Assembly (NCBI GenBank): GCA_027604505.1
Contig: JADIIX010000163.1
Location: 23,953-42,882 of the forward strand
From: Gonapodya sp. JEL0774
Lineage: Eukaryota; Monoblepharomycota; Monoblepharidomycetes; Monoblepharidales; Gonapodyaceae
Length of the DNA: 18,930 nt
Direction: 5' to 3'
The notes below the pieces were generated by a model that was given only the letters and a program-made list of their open reading frames with translations, made no database searches and had not been told where the DNA came from. A program made the position numbers and the translations under genes. Below, one piece after another: positions 1 to 8,760 of the stretch; positions within the stretch are counted from its first letter, which is position 1; every line of letters starts with the position of its first letter.

Positions 1-102
1 ATGAGGGGGGGATTGATGGTGAAGGGGTGGAGGGGTGGGGCGAACAAGAGGAGGAGTATGAGGAGTAGGAAGGAGCGACGGGGGCGGGAACCTTTCTTCT
101 AG
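1..102 (+). other. 3' end of an intron of the AFG1-like gene (probable)
   Basis: This purine-rich stretch shows no conserved coding in any frame. It ends in TTCTTCTAG at 94-102, a good splice acceptor. The next 130 bases contain no AG at all, so this is the only canonical acceptor available for the exon that follows. The upstream exons, carrying the Walker A and Walker B motifs of the ATPase, would lie outside the window. Confidence 0.45.
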
Positions 103-2496
103 CCCTGTTCCCCCGCCGCTCCTTCCACCATCCGACCCTCCCCCCCCACCCCCGACCGCCCCCCCCGCCACCCATCTACCACCCACCCGTCTCGTCCCCG
201 TCCGTCCATGTCCCCCACCCCCCCCGTCCCCGACATCGCCACCGCCGCCATCCTCAAGCAGCTGTTCTCCCACGTGTTCCGCATGGGCGGGGTGGTGGTC
301 GCCACGAGTAATAGGAGTCCTGAGAATCTGTATAGGGGGGGTGAGTAGCGGGGGCGGTGATGACACGGGGTGTGCGACCGGCGCGGCGGGGTGGGAGAAG
401 GGGGGGTGGGGGGTGGGGACGGGATAGGGATGGGTGGAATGGCGCGGGGGGACTCGGGATTGTTGCGGTACGAGGTTGCCGCAGGCTCACAGCATCACGC
501 TGCCCCGTACATGGCCTTACTACCCCTTCACTCCCCCCCACTCACAACTCCCTGTGCCGGCACCGCTCCCACTCCCCACTTCGACCACCCCACACATACA
601 TACACAATCCAAACCCCCTTTTGCCCCCCCCACCCAAGGCTACCAACGCCACCTCTTTTCCTCCTTCATGGACCTCCTGCGTGACCGTATGGAGATCCAC
701 GACATGAGGTCCACGGTGGATTACAGGAGTGAAGGGGCGGCGATCGGAGGTGGGTTTCGGGGCGGGAAGAGAGGTGGAAAGGGAGGGCAGGTGGTTGGGG
801 TCGGGGGGTGGTTGGGACGGGGACCGGTGCGTTGATGAGTGGATGAGTGGATATGGGGACGGAACTGGTGTTTGTGTGGTGGAAGGGCGGTGCGATTTGT
901 GTCCTGTTTTGTAGTTACGTGTGTGCATAGGCGCCTCGGTCGTTGTAGGCGCACAACGTCCGCGCTGCACGCATGGGACGTTCCAGTCCTCCCGTGTCAC
1001 ACCTCATCTGATCCGCACCCCGCCTTGTGTTCATCTCACCCGATACGTGCCATCACCCCCATGACCTGCGTCGCTCAGAGAACCCCCACCCGACCTATTA
1101 CAGGTCCGACGAACCCGACGGTGTGGCAAAGTTTGAAGACGCCGTGGCGGCGATTGTGGGCGGGGAAGAACGTGAGTCGTGTCGGTGAGGAGTGGGGCAG
1201 TGGTACTCGTGTGCATTCGAAAAGTTTCCCCGTCCCCATACGTCTGAACGCACGTCGCCATCACCAACCCCACCCCGCGGCCCACCCAGTCCTCCCGCAC
1301 CCCCTCCCGGTCTCCTCCCGCCACATCCTCATCCCGCGCATGACCCCCTCGGGCACCGCGCTCTTCACCTTCACCGAACTCTGCCGGACCTCGTTCGGCC
1401 CGGCCGACATGCTTGCCCTGTGCACCGCTTGCCACACCGTGGTGGTCAGGGATGTGCCCAGGATGGGGATGGGGATGAAGGATCCGGCAAGACGGTGGAT
1501 CACGTTTGTGGACGCGGCGTATGAGATGAAGGTGAGAGAGCCTCTCGCATGGCAGGTGGAATGGAGGGGTGGGGGACCGTGTGTTCTTCTTGGGTGGTGT
1601 TGATGGGTGATTTTTTTTCTCACTGTTTCAATTTCGCCGTGGATTGTGTTTGCTTGTGGGTGGGATGGGGTTAGGTCAAACTCATCGTCCTAGCTGCCGC
1701 GACCCCGGAAGATCTGTTCGTCATCTCCCCTTCGCAAATCTTCTTGCCGACCGTATCCCCTCCCAGTCCTGATCACGAAGGATCGGGATCTCCCCTGAGT
1801 GCCACCGATGGCGACGCCGAGATGGACACCAACGACATCATGTTGCGGGAAACGCTGGGCGCCGCACTCTCACAGTCATCTCGGCAGCGGGCGTACAGGT
1901 CTATGTGGGGCGCGCGAAGTGGGTCGGAAGAAGAGGAGGAAAAGAAGGCCAGGGAAGATGTAGAAAGACTTGCGATATTCACCGCGGAAGATGAGATCTT
2001 TGCATTTCGGAGGGCGAGCTCCAGGATTAGGGAGATGGGGTGGGGTGGGAGATATGCGGAGGAGAGCGGGGCCGGGAGGAAAGTGGAAGGGTGGACTGGG
2101 GGGGTTGGGTGGGGGGACCCGGAGAACGGACCCAATGTCGAGGTGGACGCGGGGTCCGTGACCGCAACGCCACACCGTAACGACTCTCCCGCATCTGACG
2201 ACTGGGGCGACGAGGCGAGTTACCGGGGCTATTTGAAACAGTTTACGCGGTTCAACCAACAGCCTGACGAAACGCACGAGGACTTTATAGATCGGATACG
2301 TGGGAAAGTGGGCCGTGGGAGGAGAGAAGTGAAGGGGAAGCCCAAACCCATGGCTGATTGGCACTTCTTTGGACTTCAGGGCGGAGACGAGGACTCGTGG
2401 GGCGTCAAGTTGTTTATGAGGCAGTTGCGGAAGAAGTATGAAGGGAAGGAGGGTGGTGCGGTTGGTGCTGCCCAAGGAAAGAAGGACAACACGTAG
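103..2496 (+). CDS. AFG1/LACE1-type mitochondrial AAA+ ATPase, C-terminal part (partial at left edge)
   Basis: Model: exons 103-340, 639-728, 1079-1171, 1290-1531 and 1675-2496, all GT-AG with matching phases, stop TAG at 2494. It gives 494 residues of a protein that begins outside the window. Family landmarks appear in order: VVVATSNR (sensor 1), LYRGGYQRHLF, then DYR joined to K across the 729-1078 intron, RFVT-like RWITFVDAAYEMK, VKLIVLAAATPEDLF, and FTAEDEIFAFRRASSRIREM, the conserved C-terminal signature. AFG1 proteins are mitochondrial inner-membrane-associated ATPases linked to turnover or export of respiratory-chain proteins (family knowledge). Exon 5 carries lineage-specific acidic and glycine-rich insertions and a tail after the signature. 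The first exon has a roughly 42-residue proline-rich stretch just where the Walker B segment should be (see findings). Splice sites were inferred by eye. Confidence 0.85.
341..638 (+). other. Intron of the AFG1-like gene, G-rich then C-rich
   Basis: The intron starts with GTGAGT after LYRG and ends with CACCCAAG before the codons for YQRHLF. Its first ~120 bases hold many runs of three or more G, several within 391-433. Its second half is C-rich. At 298 nt it is far longer than the 54-72 nt introns in genes further right. Confidence 0.75.
729..1078 (+). other. Intron of the AFG1-like gene, G-rich then C-rich
   Basis: The donor GTGAAG at 729 and acceptor GCTCAG at 1073-1078 join DYR to K-NPHPTYYRSDE in phase 1, restoring the DYRK block typical of the family. 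The first 100 bases carry repeated G runs (733-832). The 3' part is pyrimidine-rich. The length is 350 nt. Confidence 0.7.
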
Positions 2497-3243
2497 GATT
2501 ACGCTCGGTGCACATGCTTTCGATGAATGTCTAGACGCGGTGATACACGCTGGTTGCGACGGCTTTGAACGCCATGTACCGCTTGCACGGACAAACGTGA
2601 CTTAGACGGAGGAATTTTAGAGAACATATTAGTTCGCGCCTAATATCGGAGTCTGACCTTCGCCAGAGGCAAACAAACAATACATCGACAGCATAGTTCG
2701 ATCTGTATTACCCATTCTGAATTGATTCACATGGGGGGCCAACGAATCCTTTGTTTTTTGCTTCTTCATCATTTTCGGCTCGCTCTCACAATAATGACAT
2801 TTTCAGTTCGCTCTCAATAATACTGGGCCATCACACTCCATTAGGCCTCAAAGGAAACTTTACAGGTAAGGTGCATAAGCAAGTCGCCATCAGACTTTCT
2901 GTTTTCCGCAATTGTTTTCCAAAGCATCAATCCAAAACTGCATGCAGATTACATGAGTGGGGTACGCTACGGTAATTAATGCCCCGCCGTTTTGTCTCTT
3001 TTCACGACTACAAGGTCCCATAGTTATTCTTCGTGTACTCCATAGGGTTGACGAACATCACTCGATCCAAGAACGTGCACCGGACCTCCTTCACTCCCCA
3101 CACCCGTCCTCCACTCCCGCTGCCGTGTAGTCCACGGTCTCACCACCGACTGCTGAGACCATACCTGCTGCATTCCACCCACCTCTATCACCACGTTACC
3201 CTTCCTTCCTCCTCTTGCCTCCACCACACAAGGTCAGGTTCTG
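2497..3243. other. Convergent spacer between the AFG1-like and bZIP genes
   Basis: This is the shared 3' flank of two convergent genes. A 74-codon open frame on the + strand (2751-2975) has no recognisable motif and composition like noncoding sequence. No RNA gene, repeat or other element was found. Confidence 0.6.
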
Positions 3244-5355
3244 TCACAGCTCCACCTCTTCCAGTCCTCCAGCCATCCTTCTCCTACTCCCAGCAACCAC
3301 CGCATCTCCCACCGTCCCGGCTCCTCCAGCCCCTCTTCCCATCCCGAACATGGCTCCGTGCGCTTCCCTCAACAATCCTTCCAAGCGATCAACCCTTCTC
3401 TCCCACCTGGCTCTCTCCTCCCCCCACGCAATCTTTTCCTTCTTGTGTACTTCTGCGGCCGCCATCAGTTGGTCATTGTCCTCGCGCAAAGACGCCACTC
3501 GGCTCTCCAATTCGGTAAGTTTTGCCATCTTGCGTTCCCGCGATCGACGTGCTGCCATGGTGTTCTTTATTCGCCGTAGCGTGGCAGGGTCAACTCCCGA
3601 AGCAGTGGGCAGCGATGCGAGACCCGATGCGGACAAGGAAGCTGACAACGACGACCCGCTCCTCACCTCCCTGCCACCCGCAGCTCCTTCGTCCGGCCGG
3701 TCGGAACCACCATCATCCTCACCTTCACCTTCACCCTCCTCACCGCCTTCCACATCTTCGATCTCCTCTGCAGCGTCGCCTCGCGCATTCTTCATCCCAC
3801 TCGCTCCCCCGCCATTGTGCTGATGGAGCGCGGCCCGCGCACTCTTTGTACTTTCACCGTCTCCACTCACAAGTTCTCGGTCCTTTTCTTCGCCCTTCAC
3901 CTTCGCTGCCACCCGCCTCTTTTTTCGTCCATCCCCCCCACCACTACCCCGTCTTCCTCCTGCAGACCCCACTTCACCAACACTCCTCGTCCCAACCCAC
4001 CACGTCACCCCAGCCACCCGACCTGCACCTCCATCACTCGTCACAGTGCCTTGATCCTCCCCACCACCCTCCCCCACTCTCGTCACACTCAAACCATCTC
4101 CCCCACCACCTCCAGCGCTAGCACCCACGCGCGCCGCCAGCTCCGCCAGCGACAACGACTGCACGTGGATGGCTTGTGCTAGGGGAGGTGGTGTCTCGCT
4201 GTGGGCACGCTTCACGCGGTTGGAGGGTGGAACTGCCATGGACGTGGAAGGGAGGGTGGACGTGGTGACAGATGTGGAAGAAGATGTGGGTGTGGAATCG
4301 GGATTGAAGCCAGCCGCGGGAGGGAGTAAATGATGGTGCTGGTGGTGTTGCTGATTATGTTGTGTCCCCACGGCGTGTGAGTGAGGGCGGAAAGGAATTG
4401 GAACTGAGAGTGTGGTATCCTCGCTGCCAGCCTCGAAGCGAGGCAGCTGTCTTCGATCAGATGCTGTGTATTGGGAAATGGGAGCACCACCCAAATTAAC
4501 CGGACCGCTTCCTTCCAATCCCCCTCTGATTCCGACCCCAAGGGCGGGATAGTACAGTCCAACCCGACCATCAACTCCCCCACCTCCCATGGCTGAAACC
4601 AAAATGTTCGTCGCCCCCCCTGTGGGAAAGTAGGAACTCCCGCCTCCCTTACCGCCATTCACAGCTATCGTCGAAAATGTCTTTGCCACTGACGCCAGCG
4701 TTTCCGCGGCAGCCACGGCGGTGGGACTGTCGACAGGATATGTGGTGGGAGTGGGAGTGGGAGGGGGGAGATGTTGTGCGGTGTGCAAAGGATTCGTGGT
4801 AGCCGTGTCAGAGGGGTGGGAGGGGTGATGCAAGTGTCCGTGCACATGTCCGTGGGACATCGCCGATGAAGAAGAAGAATTTCCACTTCCAGACGATGTA
4901 GTTGCCGTGGCGGAGGCCCGCGAGTTGGTGGTTTCGGTTGGCGAGCGATGGTGGGCATTGTGGTAGTGAGCAGGTTGATGAGAAGGAGTTTGAGGATAAG
5001 GTTGTGGCGCAAATGTGAGCGACTTGTGGAGATTCGAGGTCAAGAGGGACTCGGAAGGGGCGGCTGATTCGTTGTCAACTTGAAGCTGTTGTTGCTGTGG
5101 AACGGTTGTTTGGTTCCGGTTCTGGGTGTCTGAACCTGACAGGTACATTAAGCCGGATTCGGAGGGGAGCGATAACGTTGCGATTCCGAGCGCGGGTGCA
5201 GTGGTGCTGGTGCTGTAGAGTGGTGTGCATCGAAGTGCGACGTCGTCCCCCGTGAGCACATCCGGGTGCGCGACGTTGACAGGAGAGTAGGTGAGCGCCG
5301 TAGCGGGAAAAGTGAATGGCTGGAGCATGGTCGTCTGGAAAGATGGATTGGCCAT
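3244..5355 (-). CDS. bZIP transcription factor (GCN4/CPC1-like)
   Basis: A single open frame of 703 residues. The bZIP lies at the extreme C-terminus: the basic region at about residues 596-612 has the signature N-x-x-A-A-x-x-S-R (KNTMAARRSRERK), followed by a heptad zone (KLTELESRVASLREDNDQL) extending to about residue 668. The N-terminal 500 residues are low-complexity (Q, S, H, P and G-rich), typical of an activation region. An acidic stretch (EEIEDVEGGEEGEGEGEDD) precedes the DNA-binding part. The family binds TGA[C/G]TCA as dimers and controls amino-acid starvation responses. The exact orthology to GCN4 is an inference from the basic region. The start codon at 5355 has A at -3 and G at +4. 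Absence of introns is unusual next to its neighbours, and a hidden intron in the low-complexity region cannot be excluded. It converges on the ATPase gene and diverges from the methyltransferase gene. Confidence 0.85.
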   Translation of the reverse strand: MANPSFQTTMLQPFTFPATALTYSPVNVAHPDVLTGDDVALRCTPLYSTSTTAPALGIATLSLPSESGLMYLSGSDTQNRNQTTVPQQQQLQVDNESAAPSESLLTSNLHKSLTFAPQPYPQTPSHQPAHYHNAHHRSPTETTNSRASATATTSSGSGNSSSSSAMSHGHVHGHLHHPSHPSDTATTNPLHTAQHLPPPTPTPTTYPVDSPTAVAAAETLASVAKTFSTIAVNGGKGGGSSYFPTGGATNILVSAMGGGGVDGRVGLYYPALGVGIRGGLEGSGPVNLGGAPISQYTASDRRQLPRFEAGSEDTTLSVPIPFRPHSHAVGTQHNQQHHQHHHLLPPAAGFNPDSTPTSSSTSVTTSTLPSTSMAVPPSNRVKRAHSETPPPLAQAIHVQSLSLAELAARVGASAGGGGGDGLSVTRVGEGGGEDQGTVTSDGGAGRVAGVTWWVGTRSVGEVGSAGGRRGSGGGDGRKKRRVAAKVKGEEKDRELVSGDGESTKSARAALHQHNGGGASGMKNARGDAAEEIEDVEGGEEGEGEGEDDGGSDRPDEGAAGGREVRSGSSLSASLSASGLASLPTASGVDPATLRRIKNTMAARRSRERKMAKLTELESRVASLREDNDQLMAAAEVHKKEKIAWGEERARWERRVDRLEGLLREAHGAMFGMGRGAGGAGTVGDAVVAGSRRRMAGGLEEVEL

Positions 5356-5408
5356 GATCGGCAGTGCTTCAGACAGTGCGGATGTGTGAACTGGTTGTAC
5401 AGTTTCAT
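5148..5408 (-). promoter_or_regulatory. Upstream ORF overlapping the bZIP start codon
   Basis: An ATG 53 bases upstream of the bZIP start opens an 86-codon frame that is out of frame with the main ORF and runs about 200 bases into it. Its context is weak (C at -3, A at +4) while the main start is strong, so leaky scanning could let ribosomes reach the main start. GCN4/CPC1 homologues are known for uORF control. Whether the transcript covers this ATG is unknown. Confidence 0.35.
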
Positions 5409-5701
5409 TTGGGTATTCGCGTCCTGAGACGGAATCCGAAGATGAGGAGGATCGAGATCTATACCTGGACGATCTGGAAGATACCGGGGATGAAGAGCAT
5501 GCAGGAGATGGCGACCGAGAAGGAGGTGGGCGGTACGATGGGGATGCGGGGGTGGACGTGAGGGGTATGGTGATTGCCGTGGGGAACTGTTCGTAGGAAA
5601 TTGGAGTCTTGAAGTGCCGTGGGTGTGAGGTGCATTTTAGGAGTACATGGCGAGAATGTTATGTGCATTGTTGGTGCGTGCGTGGCGGGAATGGGCATCG
5701 A

Positions 5702-5708
5702 TGAGTCA
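5702..5708. promoter_or_regulatory. GCN4/AP-1 type site TGAGTCA
   Basis: The sequence reads GATGAGTCACG, an exact TGA[C/G]TCA core with the preferred flanking A. It lies about 350 bases upstream of the bZIP start codon. Binding by the encoded bZIP is an inference. Confidence 0.4.
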
Positions 5709-6564
5709 CGCACGCACGTGTGTTTCGCCGAGTGGCCAAGAATGACAAAATTGCGAAATTGCATATCCAAAAACCTCTTTAGTAACTGTGCACATTTCCT
5801 GAATGGATCCGTGGGTTGTCTAACATCTCACTTGTGCAGTGCAAGAGTCGTGTCCATAACCTCACCAACAACATTGGTGTCCGTGGGCGGTCAGCGTTCC
5901 TCAAGATATGACACGTTCACTCAAAATGCGCCTTTTATCACATACGCACGTCTCCAACAATCGATCTATTACGAGGCAAGCCCTGCGCATCAACTTCTCT
6001 GTCTGCCCGCATATTCTTGTCACGGAAAATTTCAGCGGGCTGGTTCCCATCCTCCATATCAGTGCCCTCGGCGGGTTTTCTAACAGACCAGGTTTGAATG
6101 GCTGAAGCGAGCAAAGGGAGAGGAGGCAAGGTGGGATGATGGAGCCCCGAAATGGGCGACCAAGGTTTTAAAGTGGAGTTAGCCAGAGTGCGGGAGGTAT
6201 CTTGTGTGAGATAACAGGGAATAGTAGATTCCGGTAAAGTGTGTGGATTGAGTGCGTGGAATTGTCACCCCGTGCAACGGTGGACAAGGGGAAAGGAAAC
6301 AGAGATTCCCAGCAAAAGGGGGTACGAGACGATGAGATTGAGCAATGAAACAAGGATTGTTCTGAATGAATGCGTGTGTTTTGTAATCATTGCCGGCTTG
6401 GCGTTGAACTAGGGAATGAAAGACTACAACGCCAACACCCCTTGTCCATTCCCGGACCTCTTTACATACCGATTCAACAGAGAAGCTGCTTAGCCGAGTT
6501 GATGGTTTTCGTATGTCGTTCGTCTTCGTGGTGTTGAACTCACTGTGAATGACTGTGCCTAACA

Positions 6565-6571
6565 TGAGTCA
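6565..6571. promoter_or_regulatory. GCN4/AP-1 type site TGAGTCA (palindromic 9-mer)
   Basis: The sequence ATGAGTCAT is the extended palindromic GCN4 consensus. It lies about 520 bases upstream of the methyltransferase start and in the same spacer as the first site. Confidence 0.4.
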
Positions 6572-7087
6572 TGCAGTTTGGTTCTCCTCAAAGCAACCCT
6601 CAATCGATTCATATATTGTTATTTACCTCCCATACCTTTACTCTTCTTTTCATGGAGCTATGTAGTTTCCGGTTCGATATCGCCGGGATTCTCGATATTC
6701 ACAACAAGTGCTACATAATACTGAGATAAATGGAGACTTCATGAGGGCTTCATACTTTACTATCTCCATCGTTGAATCAGAAGCGGGAAGCCAATTCGCG
6801 CAAAATCAATGATAAAGTATCAAATGACGTCGAATTCCATTGCAGCAAGTCGTGAGACTATTTTTCAACTGATGGTGGTAGCTCAGGGTTTAGATCATGC
6901 ACTCAAGCAGCACCAGCGGTTCATGCAGAAGAAGAAAATGCAGGTAGAGCCTGTCTGTGGGATGGAATGAAGATAAGATGAGGATCCTCTGGCACATACG
7001 GCGGCCAGAAGCCTGGTGCAATTGTCTATTTTGCGTGTTCCTTTTCGACCTTTGGTCACGGCGGGTGACCAGTTCTCTTTTCCAACA

Positions 7088-8089
7088 ATGGAAGCGCATA
7101 AACCTGTTCTTCTTTTGACTGGTCCGTCTTGGCCAACTTTCGACTTCCACAAGCCTCACCTTGGTTGCTCTGCTCCGTCAAATGGCTGCTTTGTCGCTGG
7201 CAAACCCATCTACCTGTTCCCCACTTCCTCTCCCCCACCGGGTTCCGATGACTCCAGCAAAAGTGAATCTCATGCTGTCCGTACGGCCACAACCTTGTGG
7301 GATTGTGGTATAGTGCTCGCGAAATTTCTAGAGCACACAGACCTTCCGTTCCGTGGAAGGAGGTGCTTGGAACTGGTGAGAAAGTACATAGTCTGTCATG
7401 ATTGTGTGGAGAAAATGCGGCGCGTGGCCAATCAATGACCACGACTATTGACATGGGAGTGACAGGGATCATTTTTCTCATTACAACTGGTGTTGTCGAC
7501 TCTTTTACAGGGCTCCGGTCTGGGTTTGGTCGGGCTCACACTACATCACATCGGCGCCAAAGTAGCACTCACAGATGCGCCCGCGGTCGTGCCACATCTG
7601 GCAGAGACAATGACAAATTTGAATGGCGTTCCCGTTCGCCCCGTAAACGAGCTTTTCTCCGACATTCCCAACGCGAACGAAACGGAACGCGAGTCTCCTG
7701 TGTCCGTCGTGGCCCTTGACTGGGAAAAGCCTCTCCCCGCGGAGTTGGTTGATCCGTCTACACTTGAACCGCTCTCCATCGACGTCCTTGTCGGCTCCGA
7801 CATCGTCTGGCTTGATTCTCTTGTAATCCCTCTCGTCGAAACAATATCTCGACTTCTTCCGGCCTCAAAGCAGTCTCTGAACGCTCCAGAACAGTGGGAC
7901 CTGACCAAGCTCCCACCTCCTATGCCTTACTTCATCCTGGCACACCAAAGCCGCACCACTCGCACCACTGACGGATTTTTTACGGCTATGCGGGAACGTG
8001 GATTCATCTGGAAACAGCTTGAGAGTGACATGCTTCACCCTTCTTTCGTCAAAGCAGATCGGAGCATTTATATCTTTTGGAGGAAGTGA
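7088..8089 (+). CDS. METTL21-like (methyltransferase family 16) protein-lysine methyltransferase
   Basis: Exons 7088-7375 and 7511-8089, with intron 7376-7510 (GTGAGA...TTTTACAG, phase 0), give 288 residues. The start ATG sits in AACAATGG; there is no upstream in-frame ATG in the open frame. The splice joins LEL to GSGLGLVGL, forming SAM-binding motif I at residues 94-105. TTLWDCGIVLAKFLE before it and TDAP (D118) after it match family 16 seven-beta-strand enzymes. Later blocks are VVALDWEKPLP and PYFILAHQSR. The usual substrate-side D-x-x-Y/F motif reads D193-I-V-W196. Family members methylate lysines on elongation factors, chaperones or other soluble proteins; the substrate cannot be told from sequence. 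It diverges from the bZIP gene. Confidence 0.85.
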
Positions 8090-8760
8090 AGAAATACTCG
8101 AACTACATGTCCAAGCTCAAACCCTTGGCGTGGTCTCGAAGGCATAGCCTCGAATGGACGACGACCAAGATTTGACGTTTGACCTTGTCCCTGTAAAGGC
8201 ATGATCCTTCTCCATCAAGTGTCCTACAAATGATCACCAGCTGACCACACTTGCTGCCGATCTGTGATGAGCAACCTATATATTACCACGGTGCGGAGGT
8301 CTGACCGATGACGACCACATATCCGTAGCATGTATTCTGAGATTGGCAGTACAGGGATATCGGTTAGGTGAATCAAAAGTAGGACGTGGTGGCGGGGTTT
8401 AGCTTTGTCAAGCAATGAAATGCGCAAGGATTTGTGATCGGCATCTGAAACCAGGTTCTTGACCAACCGTATTTTGTCATCCCCCCAGGGTGTGAATACA
8501 TTCTTGCTGCCTGTAATCTGCGTTGCCGAGTACATAAAAACTCAGAGTATATGTGAATAAATACTCAACTGCGTCGTTTCTAGCCCAGGATGACCCTGTA
8601 ATCACTTTTTATCAATTTTGGGATTCCCTGGATCGAATGTAATAGACCTCGTAGAACGGCAACTGTGTTTTACTTTCGGGCATCGCCACAAAGGTTTCGA
8701 GTGATGGCGTCAGCTTCCCCAAAGCTTGAAAACCGAAGGCAAAATTATCCTCGTACGGAA
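8090..8760. other. Spacer upstream of the LRR-SH3 gene
   Basis: This same-orientation spacer holds the 3' flank of the methyltransferase gene and the promoter of the LRR gene. An in-frame ATG at 8704 would add 19 residues ahead of the chosen LRR start but would bury the signal peptide. An AT-rich GTGAATAAATAC lies at about 8553-8564. Nothing else was recognised. Confidence 0.5.

Larger units (their letters stand above)
5356..7087. other. Divergent spacer: promoter/leader region of bZIP and methyltransferase genes
   Basis: This 1.7-kb stretch separates divergent start codons. Several open frames (a 103-codon minus frame at 5459-5770, a 154-codon plus frame at 5619-6083, a 128-codon minus frame at 6179-6565) show no protein motif or homology I recognise. 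They are treated as chance or leader ORFs. Two GCN4-type sites lie inside and are listed separately. No tRNA or repeat was identified. Confidence 0.5.

Noticed and set aside
2751-2975. 74-codon plus-strand open frame after the AFG1-like gene
   Set aside because: Serine/phenylalanine-rich, without a motif, in a convergent 3' flank; most likely chance.
3215-4182. Several long plus-strand open frames across the bZIP gene
   Set aside because: They are antisense shadows of the low-complexity, GC-rich bZIP coding sequence.
5619-6083. 154-codon plus-strand open frame in the divergent spacer
   Set aside because: No motif or domain was recognised, the start is not a clear ATG, and composition looks noncoding.
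6179-6565. 128-codon minus-strand open frame in the divergent spacer
   Set aside because: No recognisable protein features and no splice-linked conserved neighbours.
6668-6700. CCGGTTCGATATCGCCGG, resembling a tRNA T-arm
   Set aside because: The stem does not pair as a T-arm and no acceptor, D or anticodon arms are found around it.
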